Shown here: positions 1 through 5,355 of the stretch, piece by piece | Layout of the letters: each line of letters opens with the position of its first letter | Position numbering within the stretch: the first letter of the stretch is position 1 | Assembly: GCA_045596745.1 (NCBI GenBank) | Contig: JAZODA010000074.1 | Span: forward strand, 1 to 10,355 | Source of the DNA: RGIG3009 sp045596745 | GTDB taxonomy: Bacteria > Bacillota > Clostridia > Oscillospirales > Acutalibacteraceae | DNA: 10,355 nucleotides | Direction: 5' to 3' | The notes under the pieces: model-generated | Told to the model about the DNA's origin: nothing | Database searches by the model: none | What the model saw: the letters and a program-made list of their open reading frames with translations, nothing else | Translations under genes and position numbers: made by a program

Positions 1-2
1 CC

Positions 3-575
3 AAATCAACTACTACCACTGGTTCTACAACCAAAGTAACTACTTCCGCTACCCCTGTGGACAAATCGATGGTTACCACTATTCCTACAACGACGTTGCC
101 CGTGCGACCGCCATACGCATTACATAAAGACCACCTAAGCGGGTGGGAAGTCACTGTAGATGGGAAACAGGTTACGGTATCGGTGATAGAAGATGAAACA
201 GGATGGACTTATGTATCGTTAGTACCCCTTCTCGATTCCCTTGAGGGAGTGGATCGTATCGTGTGGGAGGATGATTCGCATGCGACGATTTATCGGACGC
301 CAGTTAGTGATTCTGAATTTTGTGCAGGTAAAAAGTTCTCTCTAGATATTCAGCGCGGAGAATTATATCAACTGATTCCTCTGCGTGATAACTGGAATAT
401 ACTACAAATTCGTGTTGCTGGCACAACAAGTCACAACGTGAACGGTTGTATCGTTCGTGGCAATGAACTTTTTGTTGATACACATGTATTACAGATGGTC
501 GGAATGAGTTTCGATTTTAAACACGAGTTCTTGTGGGAAGAGCAAAGGCTAGAAATAATGACTCGTGTTAAATGA
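3..575 (+). CDS. C-terminal part of a secreted/surface protein with Thr-rich linker and copper-amine-oxidase-N-like stalk domain (5' partial)
   Basis: The frame is open to the left edge, so this is the 3' end of a longer gene; the GTG at 57 is an internal codon rather than a credible start. The first ~35 residues are a Thr/Ser/Pro-rich linker (runs such as TTTTGSTTKVTTS), typical of extracellular spacers. After it comes a beta-rich segment with 'VTVDGKQVTV', 'TGWTYVSLVPLLDSL' and 'RIVWEDDSHATIYR'. That order (short strand, 'x-T/Y-V-S/P-L' strand, hydrophobic helix, 'V-W/D-x..A-x-I' strand) is the pattern of the copper amine oxidase N-terminal-like (PF07833-type) domain common in Clostridia surface proteins. 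A second, weaker copy may cover the last ~55 residues ('GNELFVDTHVLQMVGMSF', ending 'EEQRLEIMTRV'). The family assignment is by pattern recall and moderate; the missing N-terminus holds the functional domain. Confidence 0.7.
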   Translation, partial: KSTTTTGSTTKVTTSATPVDKSMVTTIPTTTLPVRPPYALHKDHLSGWEVTVDGKQVTVSVIEDETGWTYVSLVPLLDSLEGVDRIVWEDDSHATIYRTPVSDSEFCAGKKFSLDIQRGELYQLIPLRDNWNILQIRVAGTTSHNVNGCIVRGNELFVDTHVLQMVGMSFDFKHEFLWEEQRLEIMTRVK

Positions 576-770
576 TTTGGTCGGTAGAGCCATCACCGCC
601 CGTTCTTCCACGCCGACACCTAAACAATAAAGGGGGATTCCCCGTAGGCGCGGGGAAGTGGTAACACGCCTTTTGGTAAGGCAATCGTCGCCATTACAGG
701 TGTGCTTGCAGAGAACACACGGGGAAACACACGGGGACGGCTCTGTTGTCTCCTAAACTAATACAACAAC
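576..770. other. Non-coding spacer with tandem hairpins and a repeat element
   Basis: No credible gene lies between 576 and 917. The left part of this spacer has two perfect small hairpins in a row: TTCCCCG at 638-644 pairs with CGGGGAA at 651-657, and GCCTT at 668-672 pairs with AAGGC at 678-682. Neither is followed by a T-run, so they are not intrinsic terminators. The right part is repeat copy A (708-751). The rest of the spacer is the terminator at 774-804, the promoter at 811-839 and the leader of the 918 gene. Confidence 0.6.
708..768 (+). repeat. Dispersed GGGGACGG hairpin repeat, copy A
   Basis: Contains AACACACGGGG twice (714-724 and 726-736, one base apart), the second running into GGGGACGGCTCTG. 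The half-site TGTTGT (744-749) is matched by ACAACA (763-768), giving a hairpin with a 13-base loop. The core matches the other copies at 1324-1368, 2451-2479, 3679-3760 and 4398-4472. Confidence 0.65.
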
Positions 771-773
771 ACG

Positions 774-805
774 AACGGCAGGCGGCATCAAGCCTGCCGT
801 TTTCC
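774..805 (+). terminator. Intrinsic terminator upstream of the accessory gene block
   Basis: AACGGCAGGC (774-783) pairs perfectly with GCCTGCCGTT (792-801) around an 8-base loop and is followed by TTTTCC and further Ts. It would end transcription arriving from the partial gene at the left edge. It sits directly in front of the next promoter. Confidence 0.8.
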
Positions 806-810
806 GTTTC

Positions 811-839
811 TTGACACCTGCGCCGAGGGAGTATATAAT
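811..839 (+). promoter_or_regulatory. Consensus sigma-A promoter for the 918-3676 gene block
   Basis: TTGACA at 811-816, a 17-base spacer, then TATAAT at 834-839: a perfect match to the housekeeping consensus in both hexamers and spacing. Transcription should start near 846, leaving a ~70-base leader before the ATG at 918. It lies just after the terminator at 774-805, as expected for a new transcription unit. A perfect consensus suggests strong expression unless a repressor acts here. Confidence 0.85.
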
Positions 840-917
840 GAAATTGTGAGTACGCATTTCTATATGACAATTAAGTCGATTGACAGGGGCAGGGTTCAGT
901 GTTGATGGAGGGATAAT

Positions 918-1448
918 ATGAGCAGGAATGTAGTTAGCCTTTGTTTGCGCGCTGTACTACTTTCATTGGTGTCTTTTCTCACTGTTTTTGTTGGAATACT
1001 GGTGATGTACCTTTTAAACAATCGTGTTGCCACGGCGATCATTTTGTTGTTAATCTGGGTTGTTCCACTACTGATATTTCCGCTTTTTTTCAAAAAAACT
1101 TGTGTCGAGTGCAAATATGACCATGTGCTGATGATGTTCGTTAGTATCGCAAGCACGATCGTGTTGGTTGTTTGTGCTCCACGTTTTGAACAGGTGTTCG
1201 ATTGGGTGTTTTCCTTATACGATGAGCACGATTCGGTTGAACTTCTCTATCCTTTTTATGCGATTCACTGCTTGATAGTTGAAACGGCATGGATGTTTAT
1301 TTGTTTGGGAAAAGCGAGAAGACAGAACAGCGCAACACAAGGAAAAGGAGAACCGTCCCCACGTGTTATAAAAATTGATGAGGAGATTTTTTTTGAATCA
1401 GTTTACACAAAAGATCCATTCATTGGAAGAGATGAACAAATGGTTTGA
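918..1448 (+). CDS. Four-TM membrane protein of unknown function, C-terminal tail derived from a repeat
   Basis: I do not recognise the family. The ATG at 918 follows GGAGGG (906-911) at good spacing. The 176-residue product has hydrophobic segments at about 11-33, 38-58, 69-87 and 108-130, with a CxxC (Cys62, Cys65) between the second and third. After the fourth segment comes a basic stretch (KARR). From residue 144 the frame runs through a copy of the dispersed repeat (1348-1368, read as GEPSPRV), then across the ribosome binding site and first ~18 codons of the next gene in another frame. The last ~33 residues are therefore probably not ancestral: the element likely removed the original stop. 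It is the first gene after the consensus promoter at 811-839. Confidence 0.7.
   Translation: MSRNVVSLCLRAVLLSLVSFLTVFVGILVMYLLNNRVATAIILLLIWVVPLLIFPLFFKKTCVECKYDHVLMMFVSIASTIVLVVCAPRFEQVFDWVFSLYDEHDSVELLYPFYAIHCLIVETAWMFICLGKARRQNSATQGKGEPSPRVIKIDEEIFFESVYTKDPFIGRDEQMV
1324..1368 (-). repeat. Dispersed GGGGACGG repeat, copy B (inside the 3' end of the 918 gene)
   Basis: On the minus strand it reads TAACACGTGGGGACGGTTCT and continues towards TTGTGTT. The 21 bases at 1348-1368 are identical to 2458-2478, and both copies are preceded by GAACAGCG (1325-1332 and 2451-2458), with 15 extra bases here. It lies in the open frame of the membrane-protein gene, immediately before the ribosome binding site of the next gene. 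Confidence 0.75.
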
Positions 1449-1806
1449 ATCATATGACTTATTGGACAAAAAGGCAATCTTGTGTAATCTGTTTAACATG
1501 GTCGTTCAGGCGCATCCAACATATGAGGAACTTGTGTCTTCAATAGAAGCACTTAACAAGAGAAATTCTCCCTCTGCTGTGAAACTTCTTAATAAGAGTA
1601 AGCCTTTTTGTAAATATGGGTATGAGATTTGCACCTTGCCTGAAAGGGAATTGACAATCGGTTTTGATATTTTATTGGTAACACTTGCAACGGCCGATGG
1701 TCGTAGAAAACAATCTGAGTCGCCAGATAAATGTAATCATTGGTGGCATAAAGATTTGTCAAGTGAATCATATTTACAGCAGCTCCGGATGCAAAGCAAG
1801 AAATAA
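1393..1806 (+). CDS. Small soluble protein, DUF5958-like
   Basis: The best start is TTG at 1393, because AGGAG (1381-1385) lies 7 bases upstream; the earlier TTG and ATG at 1375 and 1378 have no site before them. The product is ~137 residues with no membrane segment or signal peptide. It has a predominantly helical look, with 'QAHPTYEEL' near 39-47, 'ADGRRK' near 101-106 and 'CNHWWHKDLS' near 114-123. This set (HPT, then RRR/K, then C-x-HWWH-x-DLS) reminds me of DUF5958, a family of unknown function; that link is from memory. The conserved Cys/His cluster could bind metal. Its 5' end overlaps the preceding open frame by 56 bases. Confidence 0.7.
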   Translation: MNQFTQKIHSLEEMNKWFESYDLLDKKAILCNLFNMVVQAHPTYEELVSSIEALNKRNSPSAVKLLNKSKPFCKYGYEICTLPERELTIGFDILLVTLATADGRRKQSESPDKCNHWWHKDLSSESYLQQLRMQSKK

Positions 1807-1820
1807 GGGAGCGATTGATA

Positions 1821-2117
1821 ATGAAAAAGAAGTTTCCTAAATGGGTGATACCCTTGATTGCTTTATTTGCCATACTGATGATTGACAGTGTGGTTTATCC
1901 GCATATCGATGGGGTGTTATATTCTTGGGGTTTATTCTTTGTGATGTTTGCCTGCTTTTGGTCGGTATTACTTTTGGTTGCACACGATATCGAGGAAAAA
2001 CACCCTACAGTTGCGACGTTGTTGCGCTCTTTCGTGTTTCTGCAGATGGCAGCGGGTGTGATAATTGTTATTGTATTTGTTAGGCAAGGTGTCAGCCCGG
2101 TTGTACGAAGGGGGTAA
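1821..2117 (+). CDS. Small three-TM membrane protein, paralog of the next gene
   Basis: The ATG at 1821 sits 9 bases after AAGGGAG (1805-1811), which overlaps the stop of the preceding gene; an in-frame TTG at 1815 is too close to that site. The 98-residue product starts with a basic end (MKKKFPKW) and has hydrophobic segments at about 9-27, 33-54 and 71-87. Between the second and third is 'AHDIEEKHPTVATLLRSFVFL', which aligns with 'AHNLKDKNPRFAEAIKTFVFL' in the following gene. The two are tandem paralogs of a family I do not recognise. A 9-base gap separates them, so co-transcription is likely. Confidence 0.75.
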   Translation: MKKKFPKWVIPLIALFAILMIDSVVYPHIDGVLYSWGLFFVMFACFWSVLLLVAHDIEEKHPTVATLLRSFVFLQMAAGVIIVIVFVRQGVSPVVRRG

Positions 2118-2126
2118 ACAATCGAT

Positions 2127-2450
2127 ATGAAGATAGATAACCGAATAAGGAAAATGGTGAAGCGGTTAATGGCAAAGAAAATCCCCAGGTGGATTGCAGT
2201 AGTCTCCGGGGCTGTTTTTGCTGTTTCTGCAGTGGCATATCTTTACTGTTTTTTCTATGGGTTTAGCGTAACATTGTTATGGATATCGACCGTATGTACG
2301 TTTTTAAGTGGTTGGATAACATTCTTGATTTGTGCTCACAATCTTAAAGATAAGAATCCGCGTTTTGCAGAGGCCATTAAAACCTTTGTTTTTCTAATGA
2401 TGATTATATCAGGAACGATATTGCTACTGAAAATAATGGGACAGTTATAA
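2127..2450 (+). CDS. Small three-TM membrane protein, paralog of the preceding gene
   Basis: The 107-residue product has hydrophobic segments at about 22-44, 49-69 and 86-102. It shares with its neighbour the basic K-K-x-P-x-W start, the AH-x-x-x-x-K-x-P loop and the following FVFL helix. The ATG at 2127 lies 11 bases after AAGGGGG (2109-2114), slightly long. The ATG at 2169 would give 'MAKKIPRW', aligning exactly with the neighbour's start, but lacks a good ribosome binding site, so the longer form is preferred. The similarity is clear yet diverged, so the duplication is not recent. Function unknown; the basic residues near the N-terminus suggest it faces the cytoplasm. Confidence 0.75.
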   Translation: MKIDNRIRKMVKRLMAKKIPRWIAVVSGAVFAVSAVAYLYCFFYGFSVTLLWISTVCTFLSGWITFLICAHNLKDKNPRFAEAIKTFVFLMMIISGTILLLKIMGQL

Positions 2451-2479
2451 GAACAGCGAGAACCGTCCCCACGTGTTAC
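2451..2479 (-). repeat. Dispersed GGGGACGG repeat, copy C
   Basis: Begins one base after the stop of the upstream gene. GAACAGCG is followed by the 21 bases identical to 1348-1368. It lies between two co-directional genes of the same block without a terminator-like T-run, so transcripts probably read through it. Confidence 0.75.
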
Positions 2480-2518
2480 TTGTCTGTTTGAGGACATGGC
2501 TTTTTTGGGGGTATTTAT

Positions 2519-2962
2519 GTGAAAACAGCGAAGAGAAAAGTGTTGTCAATATTCCTGCTTAGTATTTTCACCGGTATTATTGCAGTGTGTATTATTCTAC
2601 ACATATCTTTTAACAAAGTGGAGATTGAGAACCTTGGTAGTTTTTGGGTACCATCAGATTGGGTATGTCATGAGGATGATGATATAATATACTTTACCGA
2701 TAATTCCGGAAAAGTAGTAATGAAGCAATGGAACGAGGCGCAGAACATAGATATAAGTACGAAAACCCATATTTACGGTGTGGTGTATTCTAATGGGGTT
2801 TACTGGTCAAAGGACTCTCTAACGCTTGATGGTGTACAAGGAGAGTATTATTGCTTGGATTTCGGCACTTATACTGGCAGGACACCACACTTTATCATAT
2901 ATGATAAAACTGTAACAGAGAGCACCGTCAAAATAATGGCATTTTCATTCAATAAGAGTTGA
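2519..2962 (+). CDS. Single-pass membrane-anchored protein of unknown function
   Basis: Starts at GTG 2519, 7 bases after GGGGG (2507-2511); the overlapping ATG at 2517 runs straight into a stop. The 147-residue product has a basic N-terminus (MKTAKRK) and one hydrophobic segment at about 8-29. There is no lipobox or clear cleavage site, so it is probably a signal anchor with ~115 residues outside the cell. That outer part is beta-rich and aromatic ('FWVPSDWVCHEDDDIIYF', 'GVYWSKDSLTLDGVQGEYY') and ends in short strands. 'FWVPSDW' next to strands of this kind is seen in small lipoprotein-like domains of Firmicutes, but I cannot name a family. Only 6 bases separate it from the next gene. Confidence 0.7.
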   Translation: MKTAKRKVLSIFLLSIFTGIIAVCIILHISFNKVEIENLGSFWVPSDWVCHEDDDIIYFTDNSGKVVMKQWNEAQNIDISTKTHIYGVVYSNGVYWSKDSLTLDGVQGEYYCLDFGTYTGRTPHFIIYDKTVTESTVKIMAFSFNKS

Positions 2963-2968
2963 GAACGT

Positions 2969-3676
2969 ATGAAGACACGAGGTGGGATGTTGGATAAGGT
3001 TTTGAAAGCTTTTCTTAAAGATATTAAGAATAAACCAGGAACTCATATCGGCATATGTTCTTTTACAAATCTATCTTTATATGTTAGTGGATATCGTGCC
3101 TTTGCTAAAATGCACGATAGTGTTGCAGACAACGCTGACTTTTGGATTAGGTTTGATTACTTTATTCAAAAGCATTACGCAGCAACGAGTGGACAGGATT
3201 GGACGGAATTGATTTTGGCCTATACCAGCGACGAAAAAGATGCTTTCAACGCTTTTTTTACATTTGTTGATTTATATTTGGAGTCGCTCGGAGAATTGAC
3301 GATTGATTCAGCAGAAAGCTTCACTGTCGATTGGAGTATTATGGATAAGTGTAGAGGCATAGAGATGCCTTTGCAACAATTGCTAAACGATATCAAAGAA
3401 AATCCAAAAAGTTATATTGTAGAGCCATCTCTACAGAGGTTGCATCTTTTTGTTAATGGATACATTATGGGGGGCTACTTGCACAACTGTCCAGTAATTG
3501 AAACTGATTTTTGGAGAGGCTTTGATCACTTTTTTGAGAAAAAATATTCGATACCTGGGAGGGTTTCTGAATATGAAATGTTTGACAAAGCTTCGCCAAG
3601 TGAGGAAGTCGATTTCTACACATTCTTTGATTCGCTTCATTCGTACTTAGCACAAGGCGATTCTTCGACTACGTGA
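2969..3676 (+). CDS. Soluble protein made of two copies of one ~95-residue domain; immunity-protein-like
   Basis: The 235-residue product has no signal or membrane segment and is an internal tandem duplication. Unit 1 (about 11-107) and unit 2 (about 134-229) share the same order: 'LKDIKNKP..HIG' / 'LNDIKENP..YIV', then 'LSLYVSGY' / 'LHLFVNGY', then 'DFWIRFDYFIQKHY' / 'DFWRGFDHFFEKKY', then an acidic stretch before 'AFFTFVDLYLES' / 'YTFFDSLHSYLA'. From memory, the 'I-K-x-x-P-x-x-Y-I/L-G ... L..F..GY' pattern occurs in small bacterial proteins found near polymorphic toxins, so an immunity-type role is possible but unproven. The ATG at 2969 has a weak ribosome binding site. The in-frame ATG at 2987 follows AGGTGG and would begin just before the domain, so it is a real alternative. 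Last gene of the block. Confidence 0.7.
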   Translation: MKTRGGMLDKVLKAFLKDIKNKPGTHIGICSFTNLSLYVSGYRAFAKMHDSVADNADFWIRFDYFIQKHYAATSGQDWTELILAYTSDEKDAFNAFFTFVDLYLESLGELTIDSAESFTVDWSIMDKCRGIEMPLQQLLNDIKENPKSYIVEPSLQRLHLFVNGYIMGGYLHNCPVIETDFWRGFDHFFEKKYSIPGRVSEYEMFDKASPSEEVDFYTFFDSLHSYLAQGDSSTT

Positions 3677-3678
3677 TC

Positions 3679-3760
3679 GCAGAGAACACAGGGGACGGTT
3701 TGCCCGTGTCGACAGACCCCGCGACTGATTGAATGACGACCTCGCGTCCACACGTGTTAC
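3679..3760. repeat. Dispersed GGGGACGG repeat, copy D (two inverted half-elements)
   Basis: The left half (3679-3709) reads GCAGAGAACACA then GGGGACGGTTTG and CCCGTGT on the + strand; GCAGAGAACACA is also in copy A. The right half (3746-3760, GTCCACACGTGTTAC) matches 14 of 15 bases of copy C but in the opposite orientation, so the two face each other. Between them, GATTGAATGACGA (3727-3739) recurs exactly in copy E at 4460-4472. The spacer 3677-3836 holds this element and no convincing terminator or promoter. Confidence 0.65.
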
Positions 3761-3836
3761 GAACTTTGACAAAAACTCAGAAGGTCTCGGTCCTTTCGGC
3801 TTTATGTAGAATATTTTGCATTGCGGGGGGTTGGAT

Positions 3837-4397
3837 ATGAAAAAATTCATTGTCTTTTGTTATATCATAAGTTGTTTATTCGTCTTATCCTCATGTGGTT
3901 GTGAAGATTGGGAGAATAGCAGTACCGAAGACCCGGAAAACTATCAGAGCATAGTTTCTTCGGTGGGCATGGCAGAGTTTTTCCCAGATACAATTGATGG
4001 TTATACAGTTAAATCGTTTTCTTATTCTGCATCTTCTGCATTTGACGATTGCCGTGAAGTGTTTCTTGACATCATTGTCAAACAAGATGAGTTTGATAGC
4101 CTTCTCGCCCAAGCAAGACAATATCCATACTTTGAGGAAACAGGTGGGTATCATGCTGATGGGTATTATGAGATTGTGTTTCAAGATTCTTATGCGTGGG
4201 AAAAATATGAAGAAGTAGATGCCATCCTTCATGCCGATATCCAGAAGGTCATATATAACACCGATACCCGCAACATTGTCTTTGTTGATTTTTCTACGAC
4301 TTACCCTTCCCCTCTAAAAAACACAGTTTATTTTGACTGGCTGGGGATAGGATTGACAGAGTACGAAGATCGGTACGCTCGGTTGTACGGCTATTAA
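3837..4397 (+). CDS. Lipoprotein of unknown function
   Basis: The ATG at 3837 follows a run of G (3825-3830) and begins a classic lipoprotein signal: MKKF, a hydrophobic core, then the lipobox LSSC with the lipidated cysteine at residue 20. The mature part (~167 residues) starts with an acidic, Asn/Ser-rich tether and is then a mixed alpha/beta domain ('VFLDIIVKQDEFDSLLAQA', 'YYEIVFQDS', 'IQKVIYNTDTRNIVFVDFST'). I do not recognise the family; the pattern is common to small surface lipoproteins of Clostridia. It should sit on the outer face of the cell membrane. It stands alone between two repeat copies (3679-3760 and 4398-4472), with no promoter that I trust upstream. Confidence 0.75.
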   Translation: MKKFIVFCYIISCLFVLSSCGCEDWENSSTEDPENYQSIVSSVGMAEFFPDTIDGYTVKSFSYSASSAFDDCREVFLDIIVKQDEFDSLLAQARQYPYFEETGGYHADGYYEIVFQDSYAWEKYEEVDAILHADIQKVIYNTDTRNIVFVDFSTTYPSPLKNTVYFDWLGIGLTEYEDRYARLYGY

Positions 4398-4472
4398 GAA
4401 CACACGAGCACAAAAGGTTCAACACAAAGGGCCGGTTCTCTTGTGTTGAGGATGAAGCGGATTGAATGACGA
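4398..4472 (+). repeat. Dispersed GGGGACGG repeat, copy E (diverged core with a perfect stem)
   Basis: Starts at the base after the lipoprotein stop. CAACACAA (4420-4427) and TTGTGTTG (4441-4448) form a perfect 8-base inverted repeat around AGGGCCGGTTCTC, a diverged form of the family core. It ends in GATTGAATGACGA (4460-4472), shared with copy D, and runs directly into the terminator at 4474. Confidence 0.7.
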
Positions 4473-4473
4473 A

Positions 4474-4511
4474 CCCCGGCAGGTGTAACAGCCTGCCGAG
4501 GTATTTTATTT
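4474..4511 (+). terminator. Intrinsic terminator after the lipoprotein gene
   Basis: CGGCAGG (4477-4483) pairs with CCTGCCG (4492-4498) around an 8-base loop, extended by two more pairs beyond one mismatch, and is followed by TATTTTATTTT. The core stem is the same as that of the terminator at 774-805. Confidence 0.75.
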
Positions 4512-4528
4512 TCCACAACAATTTCCGG

Positions 4529-4557
4529 TTGCATTTTGCTCGGATTTTCGGTATAGT
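4529..4557 (+). promoter_or_regulatory. Sigma-A promoter for the cyclophilin gene
   Basis: TTGCAT at 4529-4534, a 17-base spacer, then TATAGT at 4552-4557. It lies between the terminator at 4474-4511 and the start at 4593, giving a ~30-base leader. Confidence 0.75.
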
Positions 4558-4592
4558 AGTATATGATATCTAACGACAAAGGAGTACAAGAG

Positions 4593-5204
4593 ATGAACTT
4601 TTCCTGCCTTCGCCGTGCGGCTTGTTTGGTGCTTGTCGTGCTGATGGTTGCCACTGTGAGCACAGGCTGCCAAAAGAGTGAGACACCTTCGGTAGACGCG
4701 GATGCGAAATATTTCGCGGATATTGTTATCCAAAACTACGGCACCATTACGGTGGAGCTGTATCAGAACGCTGCGCCCACCACGGTGGCCAATTTCGTCA
4801 AGCTGGCGAGAGGTGGCTTCTACGACGGGCTGACGTTCCACCGCATTATCGAAGGATTTATGATGCAGGGCGGTGACCCGGGCGGTGACGGCATCAGCGA
4901 TCCCAGCCAGCAGACCATCGTCGGTGAGTTTGCCAGCAACGGCTTTGACAATCCGGTGCTGCACGAGCGTGGCGTGATTTCGATGGCGCGCACCGGCGAC
5001 CCCAACAGCGCCAGCTCGCAGTTCTTTATTATGCATCAAACGAAAACGCACCTCGACGGCGAATATGCGGCGTTCGGCAGAGTTGTATCGGGTATGGATG
5101 TGGTGGACGCAGTGTGCGAAACCGCGACTCCGGTGGACAATAACGGTACAATTCTTTCCAGCCAGCAGCCGGTTATCACAACCATCACCATTCGCGAAGA
5201 ATAA
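4593..5204 (+). CDS. Exported cyclophilin-type peptidyl-prolyl cis-trans isomerase (lipoprotein)
   Basis: Catalyses cis-trans isomerisation of X-Pro bonds, here probably helping secreted proteins fold outside the cell membrane. The ATG at 4593 is 8 bases after AAAGGAG (4578-4584) and begins a lipoprotein signal ending in STGC (Cys26); the in-frame ATG at 4563 has no such site and would bury the signal. The cyclophilin domain spans about 42-201 of 203 residues. It shows FHRIIEGFMMQGGDP at 82-96 (catalytic Arg84), GVISMAR at 127-133, SSQFFI at 141-146 and HLDG..AAFGRV near 153-164. The usual cyclosporin-contacting Trp (W/F-L-D-G) is His here, as in many bacterial members. It is flanked by its own promoter and terminator, so it is monocistronic. 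Confidence 0.92.
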   Translation: MNFSCLRRAACLVLVVLMVATVSTGCQKSETPSVDADAKYFADIVIQNYGTITVELYQNAAPTTVANFVKLARGGFYDGLTFHRIIEGFMMQGGDPGGDGISDPSQQTIVGEFASNGFDNPVLHERGVISMARTGDPNSASSQFFIMHQTKTHLDGEYAAFGRVVSGMDVVDAVCETATPVDNNGTILSSQQPVITTITIREE

Positions 5205-5212
5205 GGACGTTT

Positions 5213-5250
5213 AAAGCGATGTCGGGACATCCCGATGTCGCTTTTTGTCT
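5213..5250 (+). terminator. Intrinsic terminator after the cyclophilin gene
   Basis: AAAGCGATGTCGGGA and TCCCGATGTCGCTTT (5213-5243) form a 15-pair stem with two G-U pairs and a very tight loop, followed by TTTTTGTCTTT. Confidence 0.85.
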
Positions 5251-5266
5251 TTCCTTCGACAAAGAC

Positions 5267-5295
5267 TTGCAAGAGCGTGGGAAGTGTGTTACAAT
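5267..5295 (+). promoter_or_regulatory. Extended -10 sigma-A promoter of the sugar kinase operon
   Basis: TTGCAA at 5267-5272, a 17-base spacer, then TACAAT at 5290-5295, with TGT just before the -10 (extended -10). It lies between the cyclophilin terminator and the kinase start at 5356. It is the only clear promoter before 9911 on this strand. Confidence 0.75.
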
Positions 5296-5355
5296 ATTAT
5301 TACTTATGCGAAAAAGTTTTTTATGATTCTGTCCGAAAAAGTGAGGAGACGCCGT

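Noticed and set aside
842..872. AATTGT (842-847) and ACAATT (867-872) near the transcription start of the accessory block, as a possible operator
   Set aside because: Only a 6-base inverted repeat 19 bases apart in AT-rich sequence, which is expected by chance; no second copy was found.
3766..3812. Possible promoter for the lipoprotein gene: TTGACA at 3766-3771 and TAGAAT at 3807-3812
   Set aside because: The hexamers are 35 bases apart, twice the workable spacing, and neither has a matching partner at 16-18 bases. Transcription may instead read through from the upstream block.
708..4472. CRISPR array as an explanation of the dispersed repeats
   Set aside because: The copies are hundreds of bases apart, occur in both orientations, vary in length and flank genes; there are no regular spacers and no cas genes.
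5289..5303. TTACAATATTATTAC over the -10 of the kinase operon as a PerR/Fur-type box for the regulator at the operon's end
   Set aside because: It matches the TTATAATnATTATAA-type consensus poorly on the right half and its position is forced by the -10 hexamer itself, so it cannot be distinguished from chance.
5245..5355. Upstream extension of the kinase frame to 5245
   Set aside because: It would overlap the cyclophilin terminator and the operon promoter; the ATG at 5356 has an ideal GAGGAG site and starts just before the conserved domain.
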